Assembly (NCBI RefSeq): GCF_014898815.1
Contig: NW_026515428.1
Coordinates: 186,001-250,000, forward strand
Origin: Panonychus citri
Taxonomy: Eukaryota > Arthropoda > Arachnida > Trombidiformes > Tetranychidae
Direction of reading: 5' to 3'
Length of the DNA: 64,000 bases
Of the stretch, positions 26,748-35,659 are shown in pieces. Every line of letters starts with the position of its first letter. Position 1 is the first letter of the stretch. The position numbers and the translations under genes are program-made. The notes under the pieces were generated by a model. The model was not told the DNA's origin and searched no databases. It worked only from the letters and a program-made list of their open reading frames with translations.

Positions 26748-28756
26748 TGTAATATTTATAGTAATAAGTTAATCTTTTTTTGCTTCTTCTTTGATTAATT
26801 AATTTGTTAATTGTTGTCAATTTTTAACGACAAAACAAATCAACACAAACACACACTAACGAAACAATTAAAACTCCCGTTTTGATAGAGTTTGATATTC
26901 AAACAATAATAATAACAAAACAATCTGATTCTGGGATTTAATTGATCCACAGAGTTAATTTAGAAGAAAACAAAAAGAAAAAAGTTTTCACCAAAAAAAA
27001 AACAATCAACAAATTAACTATAATTAAACAGTTAATTAGTTTTTAAACCATTAAAAGAAAAAAATAAAATCAATATTGCAAATTAATCAACAACAAGGTA
27101 ACACAAAATCAAAGGTAAATCCAATAAACATGATGATTAGTTGAAATAAGTAAAAAAACAAAATCAAATGATTCTTACGAAAAACAAAATTAAACTGATT
27201 AATCAACTTTAAATTAAAGTTGAAATTTCACTTTTGTTTTTGATTCAATTCCTCAATCGTAATAATAATAATAATAATTTAACTATAATTAATATAATGA
27301 GAGATGAGGATGAAGATGAAGATGGTGATGAAGAACGTGTTATTGATGAGGATGATAATTGATTGTATCATTTAAATTTGCAAGGGGGAAGAGGATGAGG
27401 AAGATGATGTATAATTGATGAGAAAGGATTACACTTGAAATGATTGTAACAACAACAACAAACTGGACAATGGTCACTTTTTTTTCAACAAAAAAAGAGT
27501 AAATAAAAAACAAAAGGTAATGAAAAGAAAAATAAAATCACCAATATGATATTAGGGTTTTTCTTAAGGAGTTAAACACATAATTGGCTCGCTAAAGTGT
27601 ATAAATGTGTATTTATCTGTATTATCATCAATGTTAGTAGAGTGAGAGAGAAGGAGAAGGAGAGAGAGAGAGAAGAGGATGAAGAAACGAGAGAGAAAAG
27701 GAGAGAGGGAGAGGGAGATGATTTTGTGCCTCCGGGTAAAATTAAAAAAACGAACCAGGCCCAATAAACAACCCTCTCTTTTTTACTGTCTCTCTTTTTT
27801 TCACCTTTCTTTTTAGTCTCTCTCTCATCATCATCATCCCATCTCTCTCACTCTACCTCTCTCTCTATATATATATCTATCTCTTTCTCTCCAAACTTAT
27901 CATCTTCATTAACCAATAAAAAGCAAAAATTATCAACCGGACAATTTTTTTTTCAACTGAAAAAAAAGTCAAATATCAATCGCCCTCTTTTGATGAGTAT
28001 GAGTAACACTTTTTGTCATTTAAATTACAATAAACAATTAAACATATTCACCTGAAACAATAAATTCAAATTGTATCCACAGATTAATCCAAATTAAGCC
28101 TTAGGCCAAAGAAAAAGAGATAGAAATCCAAACGAATCGTCAAGGGGAAAAAAAGGTAAACCAAATGTTGACCAAAAGAAAAAAGAAACGGTAAATATTA
28201 CACAAGGTAAATGTTAATTATTCTTTTACAAGAGAACAATTAACAATAGTAATCAACTCGATTGATTTTCAATAAACACAATTAACGAAACAAAGTCAAT
28301 TAATAATCAACAACAGATCAACTTACCAATAGATTTGTAATCAAAGTGAGAGAATTAAATGATCAACGGGAATTTCACCTATTCGGTTTCCGCTTTCGAG
28401 ATTAGAAAATTCGGTAATCACCAAGTCTTCATCCGAATCCAATAATTTCCATAGAGTCTAGTGGATAGAAAATACCAGATAGAAAGATTCGAATATCGAC
28501 TAGTCCCTAGCGCCATCTAACGTTTTAGAAGAAAACGATACATATGAACAATTTTCGATTAAGAGAAATTTTTTTTTCTCTTTTTTGAATTTTCCGCCTT
28601 TTTTTCTTCTCCCATTGGTCAACATGTGTTTCTTTTCATTATTTGTAACCGATTTTTTTTTGTTTCTTTCATCTTCTTCTATAAACAATTTGATCTGTCA
28701 AATTAAATTTACTTTTGTTTTCTAATTTTTGATTATATTTTATGTGACAAACAGAG
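26748..28756. promoter_or_regulatory. Interval between the divergent FLYWCH and SNRPA1 genes
   Basis: It is AT-rich with three notable parts. At 27643-27719 there is a near-pure purine tract on the plus strand, followed at 27773-27892 by a near-pure pyrimidine tract. At 28327 a minus-strand exon-like segment ends in a strong TTG|GTAAGT donor, a good candidate for the 5' UTR exon of the FLYWCH gene. At 28508-28518 the minus strand reads AGATGGCGCTA, similar to the insect CTCF core and to YY1 sites. Transcription start sites for both genes probably lie between about 28.45 and 28.75 kb. This is inference from position and motifs. Confidence 0.35.
27643..27892. repeat. Purine tract followed by pyrimidine tract
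   Basis: About 77 bp of G/A-rich sequence (27643-27719) is followed after 53 bp by about 120 bp of C/T-rich sequence (27773-27892). The two arms are roughly complementary, which gives an imperfect inverted arrangement next to the presumed promoter region. Many GAGAG elements, of the GAGA-factor type, are present on either strand. Confidence 0.6.
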
Positions 28757-29587
28757 ATGAAGTTAACTGTAGATATTGTTGCCAATGCTCGTCAGTATAT
28801 TAATCCAGCGACTAAGGATCGAGAATTGGATCTTCGTGATTATAAGATCAGTGTGATTGAAAATCTCGGCGCTTGTTTGGATCAATTTGATTGTATCGAT
28901 TTCACTGATAATAACATAAGACGATTAGATGGTTTTCCCCTTTTATTACGATTGAAGAAAATTTTAATCAGCAACAATAGGATTAATCGTATCGCTAATG
29001 ATTTGGATTCCTGTTTACCCAATCTTGAATGGTTAATATTAACCAATAATTCACTTGGTGAACTTGGTGATATTGATGGATTATCTTGTCTACCTAAATT
29101 AGAATGTCTTTGTTTACTTAATAATCCATTGACAACCAAAAAATATTATCGACAATATGTTATCCATAAGCTGCCCAAATTAAAGATACTCGATTTTTGT
29201 AAAATTAAACGAAAGGAACGTGAAGAATCAGCTAGTTTGTTTAAAGGTGGAAAAGGTAAACAATTGGCAAGAGAAATTGGAATCAAATCGAAAACATTTA
29301 TCACTTCTAATTCAAATTCTACAACCTCATCAACCATCACCACCAACAATAATAACAACATTGAGACCAACAGATCGACGACAAATCAACATGGTAAACC
29401 GATTCATACTCCAGCCGATGTGGAAGCAATTAAAGCCGCGATTGCCAAAGCCAAGACACTGGAAGAAATTGAAAGACTTAATCAACTATTGAAAGCGGGT
29501 TATATTCCTGGTAGAGCTTTGACCTCTGGTGATGTTACTATGACCTCTGAATCTGAGAAAGATTCTGATGATCATGATGCTAATTGA
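28757..29587 (+). CDS. SNRPA1: U2 small nuclear ribonucleoprotein A' (U2 snRNP LRR protein)
   Basis: U2A' binds U2 snRNA stem-loop IV together with U2B'' as part of the spliceosomal U2 snRNP in the nucleus. The protein is 276 residues in one exon; the human protein has 255. It starts with the family N-terminus (MKLTVDIV), and the RELDLRDYKISVIENLGA block follows at about 22-39. Leucine-rich repeats run to about 120 (segments DFTDNNIRRLDGFPLL and LTNNSLGELGD), then the LRR cap (YRQYVIHKLPKLKILDF) with the basic KRKERE stretch. The C-terminal HTPADVEAIKAAIAKAKTLEEIERL helix and IPGR are conserved. An insertion rich in T, S and N at about residues 178-215 explains the extra length. CAG sits three bases before the ATG, so a 5' UTR intron is possible. 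The stop is 553 bp from the convergent F-box gene's stop. Identity is certain. Confidence 0.97.
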   Translation: MKLTVDIVANARQYINPATKDRELDLRDYKISVIENLGACLDQFDCIDFTDNNIRRLDGFPLLLRLKKILISNNRINRIANDLDSCLPNLEWLILTNNSLGELGDIDGLSCLPKLECLCLLNNPLTTKKYYRQYVIHKLPKLKILDFCKIKRKEREESASLFKGGKGKQLAREIGIKSKTFITSNSNSTTSSTITTNNNNNIETNRSTTNQHGKPIHTPADVEAIKAAIAKAKTLEEIERLNQLLKAGYIPGRALTSGDVTMTSESEKDSDDHDAN

Positions 29588-29892
29588 ATTTTTTGTTCTG
29601 AAAAAAATCAAACTTTTTCCAATTCCAATCAATCAACTTTTGTAATACTATTTAAAACTTCAAGATTGTGTAACAATACAAAACCCAATTACAAAGTTAA
29701 TTGTCCTCTCTCTCTCTGTTTCTAGTCGTGATCGGTTGTTAATCATTTACAAGCTACAATTTAAAATGAACATTGATCATGGTAAAAGTTTGTATTGAAA
29801 AGAGACCAACTATTGATTCATTTTCAACAACAAAAAAAATCGATCAACAGATCAACTCTTTCAAACAAGATTATTGTGAATCACAATTAGCT

Positions 29893-29898
29893 AATAAA
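29893..29898 (+). terminator. Candidate poly(A) signal of SNRPA1
   Basis: AATAAA lies 306 bp after the SNRPA1 stop. It is only 10 bp from the opposite-strand signal of the convergent gene, so the two 3' ends would overlap. Confidence 0.4.
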
Positions 29899-29908
29899 GG
29901 AGATAATT

Positions 29909-29914
29909 TTTATT
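29909..29914 (-). terminator. Candidate poly(A) signal of the RRM/F-box/LRR gene
   Basis: AATAAA on the minus strand, 227 bp beyond the stop codon at 30141. Confidence 0.35.
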
Positions 29915-30140
29915 TAAATTGTTATTTTTGAATAGAAAATTAGAAAGAGATCAATTGATTTAAATTGTTTACGAAAGTAGAAACAGAGATCATGATTTAG
30001 AGTTGATTGTGTTCGATGAGCTTAATTAATGTACAGAAGAAAAGTAAAAAACTATAAATTGTGATTTTCGATGACAATTAAAACTCTGAAATTGTGAAAA
30101 CGAAATGGTGACGGTGAAAAAAAGTCGATTGTCAATTGAT

Positions 30141-33134
30141 TTATGTGAGTTCTTCTTCCTCGAAATCGAGATCACCATCAGCGATAAAATCATCTTCGTC
30201 CGAGTAATTGTGATAATCAGCATAAGGAAAATCATGATCATAATCCTCGAGTTCATCAAATTCTGGTTCATAATCAGGATAATCAGCATATTCTTCATCG
30301 GAACCCCAAATGTCCTTTGATTCATATCGTCGAACATCATCTTTGTCCTTGAACTCGCTGATTCGGATTCGACAATTGTTATAGCAAATGATTAACTTTT
30401 TATTAACCAATCCTTGAGTAATTAATTCGTAAGCATTGGATAGTGTTTTCAAACTGATTCCAAGACAAGAATTGACTCCGAGTAATTCAAGATTAGGTGA
30501 TTGTGATAATAGATGAGCAACACCTTCATCGGTAATTAAACTTCCCGAGACTGTTAATGATTCTAGATTTTTAAAAGCAACGAATGATTTAATTGTTGCA
30601 TCGCCAAATTTAAAACCTTCAAGATTGATTAACTTTAAATTTGGACATTGTTCCGGTAGACTAGTAACGGAAGCATCGGTAACATTATCGTTACCAAACA
30701 AGGTCAATTCCCGTAAGAGAGGTAAATTTGAGAAGATGAATTGAAAATTTTCATCATTTAAATCGGAAAGTTCTGGACGGAAGATCAGTTTCTCGAGTTT
30801 GGTTAATTGGGCAAGATGATTACATCCAATTAGGAAGGCTGGTGAAGAGAAAGATAGCAAATCAGATTAATCAAACTATTCAACGTTCTTGAATCGAGTT
30901 TAAATTTATAGATCGACTTACGATCAAGAGCCGTTTGATCTACTTCGAGGCGCTCAAGATTACAAAAAATTCGGCAAATATCAGATAATCCATCGTTGGT
31001 CATCGGTGGTGCTAAAAGTACCTTCAATGTTTTAGCACAGTGTTGAGCTAATCTTGAGTAACTTGCATTTAGAACCTAAAATTGAGAAGACAATTAAAGT
31101 TAATCGAATATTAAACATTTTTGAAGAGTTAAATTGTTATACTTACTGGTGAACAATTAGTTACATCAAGATACGAAAGATTGTTTAATAAATAGAAACA
31201 ACGACCAGTAACCAATTCACAATTAGATAAAATGATTTTCTCCAAATCAGGTCGTAAATGAAAAAGTCCCCAAAGTCCTTTTTCCGTAACATTTTCACAT
31301 TTACCGAAATCGATAAACTAATAATCAGTATATTTAATGAGAACGGGATGAGAAAAGAAAATTAAATCAATTCTAGTACAACAAAGTGATTGAATTTGCA
31401 ACCAGTAATTGAATCATTAACACAGTTAAATATTAGTATGATCATTGAGAGATTAAGTTAACCCAAAGGGTATGATAATACCCTCTTCTAACTTAAACGA
31501 TGGTATCTCTTGGTGCTAAATGGTCCTCTGATTATCATTATCTGCGCGAATGATTTAATTAGGTGATTGCAAACTCGAAATCTTTGGCTGTATAATAATT
31601 ACCTTTAAATTTGGACAGAATTTTCCAATTGTGGTGACACTGTATTTGTTTAGAGCGGTATCACGAATGACTAGCTTTTCGAGGAGAGGACAACATCTCC
31701 CTGGAATAAAAAAGTGATCACAAGTCGGAAGAATATTAGTTAATTGAAAGTGTCGGTTTGAGAGAGAGAAAAGTTAATTACCAATTATATCGCAAGTTTT
31801 ATCATCGAAAGTGGTTGCCGTTTGATAGAAATCAAGAGTTTTAAGGCCTGGACATTTCTTGAGAACTTTGAATAAAATATTAGAATCAAGAGCTGCGATT
31901 AGGGAGAAAAAAAATATTGACAACAATTAGCAAAACAAATAGAGAGAAAAAGTAAATCAAGATTAAGTAATCTAGCTGTTAAAATTATCACTAATTATCT
32001 CCTTTGACCAATCAGTGAATATGGTCAAGCGTTTAGTCATCAGAAAAATGTAAACAAATGAGTCAATTAGATTGATCTTATTTTAAAACTAATCTGTTGA
32101 TGACATTTTTCAACTCAACACAAATTTAAAAGCTTAATAACTGATGTTGATTTCTCAACAGTAAAAGTCGATGGTCAGTTAGCTTTATCAAGCATAATTA
32201 GATGACTGACCAAACGGATAACTAATTTAAAGGGTATTACACTGAACAGGATGTTAACATGGAAGCTCAGTTGAATATAATTCAATTCATACTTTGACCT
32301 TGCCAAAGACAAAACGATTCCCTGAAGCTTAACCTTGTTGTTCCAGCCCAAGTTGTTTCCATTAACCGAGCAAACCGAGAATTAACTGTAATGAGAGAAA
32401 ATTAGAATTGGACAATTGAATTGGATTAGAGAGAGAGAGAGAGAGAGAGAGATAGTGATTAGATTTTCGCAAGGATATTATTGTGTTTAGTGCTAATTAC
32501 CCATCGAGAAGAGGAACCTTTCTTTCACTGGAAAATGGTCGAAAATAACCAAAAGTGTCACATCATCTAAATCGTTAATTGTCAGTTTACTCAATTTCTC
32601 TTCTGGATTATTGGCGGGAGATTCACTTGGATTTTCAACTGGTTCTTTTGGTTCATCTTCCTCTTTCTTTGCTTCTTCATCTTCTGGTTCATCACATGTT
32701 TCCTTTAATGGGCTGGAGAGTAGCTCATCTTTCTGTTGTCTAACCGCCTCTCTTTCTATAGCTAATTCTTTCAATTCATTTTTAATCAATTCCATTGTCT
32801 TCTGGGTTGCTGGATAAACTACAACAGTCTTATTGACTCCAGTGACATATAACTCTTTTGGAGTGAGAGCAAGAACCCTCTCTGCATCTTCAAGTTTTTT
32901 AAAGGTCACAAAACCATAACCTTTGGCAGCATTTCGTATATGATCCCAGGCAACATCGAAAAATTCAACTGCTCCAAATTGATTGAAAAATTTGGTATAA
33001 TATCTGATCAGAACTTCTTTACGTCTCTTATAACCAAGATTACGGACAAATAAACGTCTTGGATTCGGATGTAAAAGTGAAGGTGATGATGGTCCTGCTG
33101 ATTGTGATGATTGTGAAGGTTTTGATTGGTCCAT
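30141..33134 (-). CDS. RRM + F-box + leucine-rich-repeat protein, seven coding exons
   Basis: Exons in transcript order are 33134-32501, 32385-32299, 31892-31782, 31700-31603, 31317-31147, 31075-30922 and 30838-30141. They join in frame to 1,953 nt, or 650 residues. Residues 27-109 form an RNA recognition motif with RNP2 LFVRNL (28-33) and RNP1 KGYGFVTF (71-78). A charged helical stretch and an acidic E/P/K-rich linker follow. An F-box starts near residue 187 (LTINDLDDVTLLVIFDHFP) and crosses into exon 2 (NSRFARLMETTW). Exons 3-7 carry Amn1/RNI-type leucine-rich repeats (CPGLKTLDF, CPNLKLINLEG, SPNLELLGVNSC). The last 70 residues are an acidic D/E/Y tail. F-box proteins bind Skp1 and present substrates to SCF ubiquitin ligases; an RRM would add RNA binding, which is inferred. 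Exon 2 has an alternative donor 6 nt further on (32293), also in frame. TTTTAG at 33138 just before the ATG, and a GTAAGA donor at 33348, suggest a 5' UTR intron. I do not know a named family with this order of domains. Confidence 0.9.
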
Positions 33135-33578
33135 AATCTAAAATATAGCAAACGAAACAAACAAACAAACAAACAGACAAAAGGTTAGTCTAATTTGAAA
33201 ACAAAAAGAATAGAAAAAAAAACAAATCTAAAAAGAGAACAAAATTGAGAAAAAGAAAATTCTACCCAATAGATTTTCAATCCAAAGGTAAATTCTTTTA
33301 AATAATCATTTAGATTGACAAACAATTCATAAAGAAGTTGATTCTTACCTTAATTAATCAAAAGGTTAAACAAAAGAAACAATTAAATCATCAGTCGACA
33401 ATTAAACCGTTGAAATGAAAAAAATCAAATTGAGATTTTTACTCTTCGGGGTTTGTTCATAAATCTACATTTTGATTGTCTCAAACTCTTGAGAAAAAAA
33501 GTTAATCTTAATTTTTATCTTTTCTTAGGAGATTTAAGTTAATTTTTTAATCACGATAATTGTTGAAATTGTTTATCG
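33135..33578. promoter_or_regulatory. Divergent promoter interval of the RRM/F-box/LRR and hemopexin-like genes
   Basis: 444 bp separate the two start codons. On the minus strand a likely 5' UTR intron occupies 33348-33138 (GTAAGA donor, TTTTAG acceptor), so the first exon of the left gene starts between about 33.35 and 33.5 kb. That leaves at most some 200 bp shared with the right gene. I see no clear TATA box on either strand. Confidence 0.4.
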
Positions 33579-34616
33579 ATGATTACAAATAACTATTTCT
33601 TTCTTCTGATTGTTGTTAAACTTTTTATACGATTAACTGATTGTACTAAAGTCTCACCTTTGTTGGACCTTTGTGACGATGGTATGATCGATACGGCGGT
33701 TCGGACAATCGATGGGCGAATTTATATTTTCAAGGGAGAAAATTATTTCAATTGGTCATCTGATCTGTCGAAACCTTTACTGCCTGATAGACCGTTGGCT
33801 GATTGGAACAATTTAATCACTGGAATTCATGCAAGTTTAACGATTACCGATCAATCTAACCGATTATTTGGAAATACTTTTTTCTTCAAGGAAAACCGTT
33901 GGTTCCAATTTTCTAATCAACAATTTATTCGAACTAATTTAACCAGCTATTGGATTGTTGATCCAATTCATGCCAAGTATATTCTTCCAATGTACAATGA
34001 ATCGATATTTGGATTTTTCTCCCTAATTTCTCCTCGACTTGTAGTTCGAACCATTTTCGAATGGTACAATTTTCATTCTCCATTTAATCCACGTTCCATT
34101 CCCTCAGGTTTCCTGGTTTCAGATTATTTTACCATCGATTTACTCTCAGTTCGAGCGATCGTCGATTTTCCCGATGATCGTTGGTTAGTCTTTTTCGACG
34201 ATGAAACGAACGGGTACTTTTGTATTCTCAACTTTCCCGGTGATCTTTGTAACGAAATGTTCATCTGGAATACTGATATTTGTCCCGATCTGTTGAATCA
34301 ATTCATCGAAGATTCAATTTTCCTTTTAGCAATTGAGAAAATACCCTTCGGGTTGGACAGATTTTTCCTCATTATCTCAGCAATTCTAATAACCGTTCTA
34401 ATCATCCAGGTCATTCTAATCATTGGCCTGATCGCGATAATCGATGATTTCCTAGCGATTAAAAATCGAGTGAAAATTTTCCGCTTTCTTTTAGATCTAC
34501 AAAAACAGCCCAATTTACCTTATATTTCCTTCGGTCGTTATTTACTTCGAACCGCTGAAATGACCTTTAGCCTAAACGAAAACGAAGAGAGAGAAAAACA
34601 GGCTCGATCAAATTAA
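33579..34616 (+). CDS. Membrane-anchored hemopexin-domain protein without a protease domain
   Basis: A 345-residue protein in one exon. Residues 1-22 look like a signal peptide (FFLLIVVKLF core). A hemopexin-type propeller follows. Blade 1 has C32, then DTAVRTIDGRIYIFKGENYF (38-57). Further blades are seen at FGNTFFFKENRWFQF and at VRAIVDFPDDRWLVFFDD. The domain closes with C235 in NTDICPD. C32 and C235 sit where MMP hemopexin domains have the disulfide that closes the propeller. One strong transmembrane helix follows at about residues 264-290, with a cytosolic tail of about 55 charged residues. Type I topology is therefore expected, with the propeller outside. There is no metalloprotease domain, zinc site or cysteine switch. 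Such domains in MMPs and vitronectin bind proteins or matrix; the ligand here is unknown. It is divergent from the RRM/F-box/LRR gene and convergent with ARID5. The domain call rests on repeat pattern, not a search. Confidence 0.8.
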   Translation: MITNNYFFLLIVVKLFIRLTDCTKVSPLLDLCDDGMIDTAVRTIDGRIYIFKGENYFNWSSDLSKPLLPDRPLADWNNLITGIHASLTITDQSNRLFGNTFFFKENRWFQFSNQQFIRTNLTSYWIVDPIHAKYILPMYNESIFGFFSLISPRLVVRTIFEWYNFHSPFNPRSIPSGFLVSDYFTIDLLSVRAIVDFPDDRWLVFFDDETNGYFCILNFPGDLCNEMFIWNTDICPDLLNQFIEDSIFLLAIEKIPFGLDRFFLIISAILITVLIIQVILIIGLIAIIDDFLAIKNRVKIFRFLLDLQKQPNLPYISFGRYLLRTAEMTFSLNENEEREKQARSN

Positions 34617-35659
34617 TTCAAATTTCGAAAAGTTTTTCAAATCACCCGCCGAACCTTCGTAGTCATGGTAACAACGATTCCAAATTCAATTCAACTTTTT
34701 TTTTAATTTTCTTTCGTTCTCATTTAATTGTAATCACAATTAAACTTTTCGTTCTTTATCATCATCATTATTATTACCAATTAAATGTTTCTTTTAAACT
34801 GATTAAGTGATTAAAGTTAATTGACTTTTCCCTTCCTGTTTATCAACAAAAATGAGAGAAAAAAAAATCCAACCGATTGATGAAATTAACAAACTTTCAC
34901 AATTAATTAACTTTTCATTGGTTAAATCAACCTGATTCAAATGATTAAAGTTAATACTCATTAAAAATGGTTAAATGGTGTCAATGTCAAATTGTAATTA
35001 ACATATAACAAAAAATATTACTAAACCAATTGATTAGTTGATTGATTGTTTAACCGAAACAAAAAAGTTTCTGTCATTGAGAAAAATGAAAATAATTACA
35101 ATTAATTACCAACCTTGATTGTGAATTATTAACAAAAATTAAAACCATTAACTGTCAATATTAATCATACTAATCAAACTATGAGAAATTAAATAGATTA
35201 CAATCTAATTGTAATGGTCAATTAAACAATTAAAAGTTAATATGTCAACTTAATAAGGAAAAATTTCCTCAATCACTAATTGTGACCATTAGAAGATAAT
35301 TATTTTGATAACAATTAAGATAAACTGCCAATATATTATATTAACAATAGAACAATTAGTAAATTGTTTGAATTAGCAGAAAAACTTAACGATTAATTTT
35401 TTTTCTCAAAAAATTATCTTCTTTTTATTAAGTTTTTTTTTTCATCATTTGCTCGTAAAGGCAGCAATTAACAATACAGAACAATGAATTACAGTTATTA
35501 CATTCACTATAATTATGATTAGTTAATTATTATTTTTTTTGCTTTTTCTTTAAATATAATTAAGATAATGTGGTGAAGATGATGAAGAATTAGAATGAGA
35601 AATGATGATGATTTTATAATGATGATGACTGATTTTTTCTTTAATTTTCTTGATTAGTA
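34617..35659. other. Convergent intergenic DNA between the hemopexin-like and ARID5-like genes
   Basis: AT-rich sequence with no coding features. It should hold both 3' UTRs: ATTAAA variants follow the left gene, and a minus-strand AATAAA at 35424-35429 serves the right gene. Confidence 0.5.
35424..35429 (-). terminator. Candidate poly(A) signal of the ARID5-like gene
   Basis: AATAAA on the minus strand, about 230 bp beyond the TGA at 35660. Confidence 0.4.

Noticed and set aside
26261..26798. Several antisense and shifted frames over the FLYWCH exon
   Set aside because: They are shadows of the histidine/asparagine-coding repeats of the real gene.
32172..32212. Possible hairpin with TGGTCAGT / ACTGACCA arms in an intron of the RRM/F-box/LRR gene
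   Set aside because: Only 8 bp pair and the arms do not extend to a miRNA-like stem.
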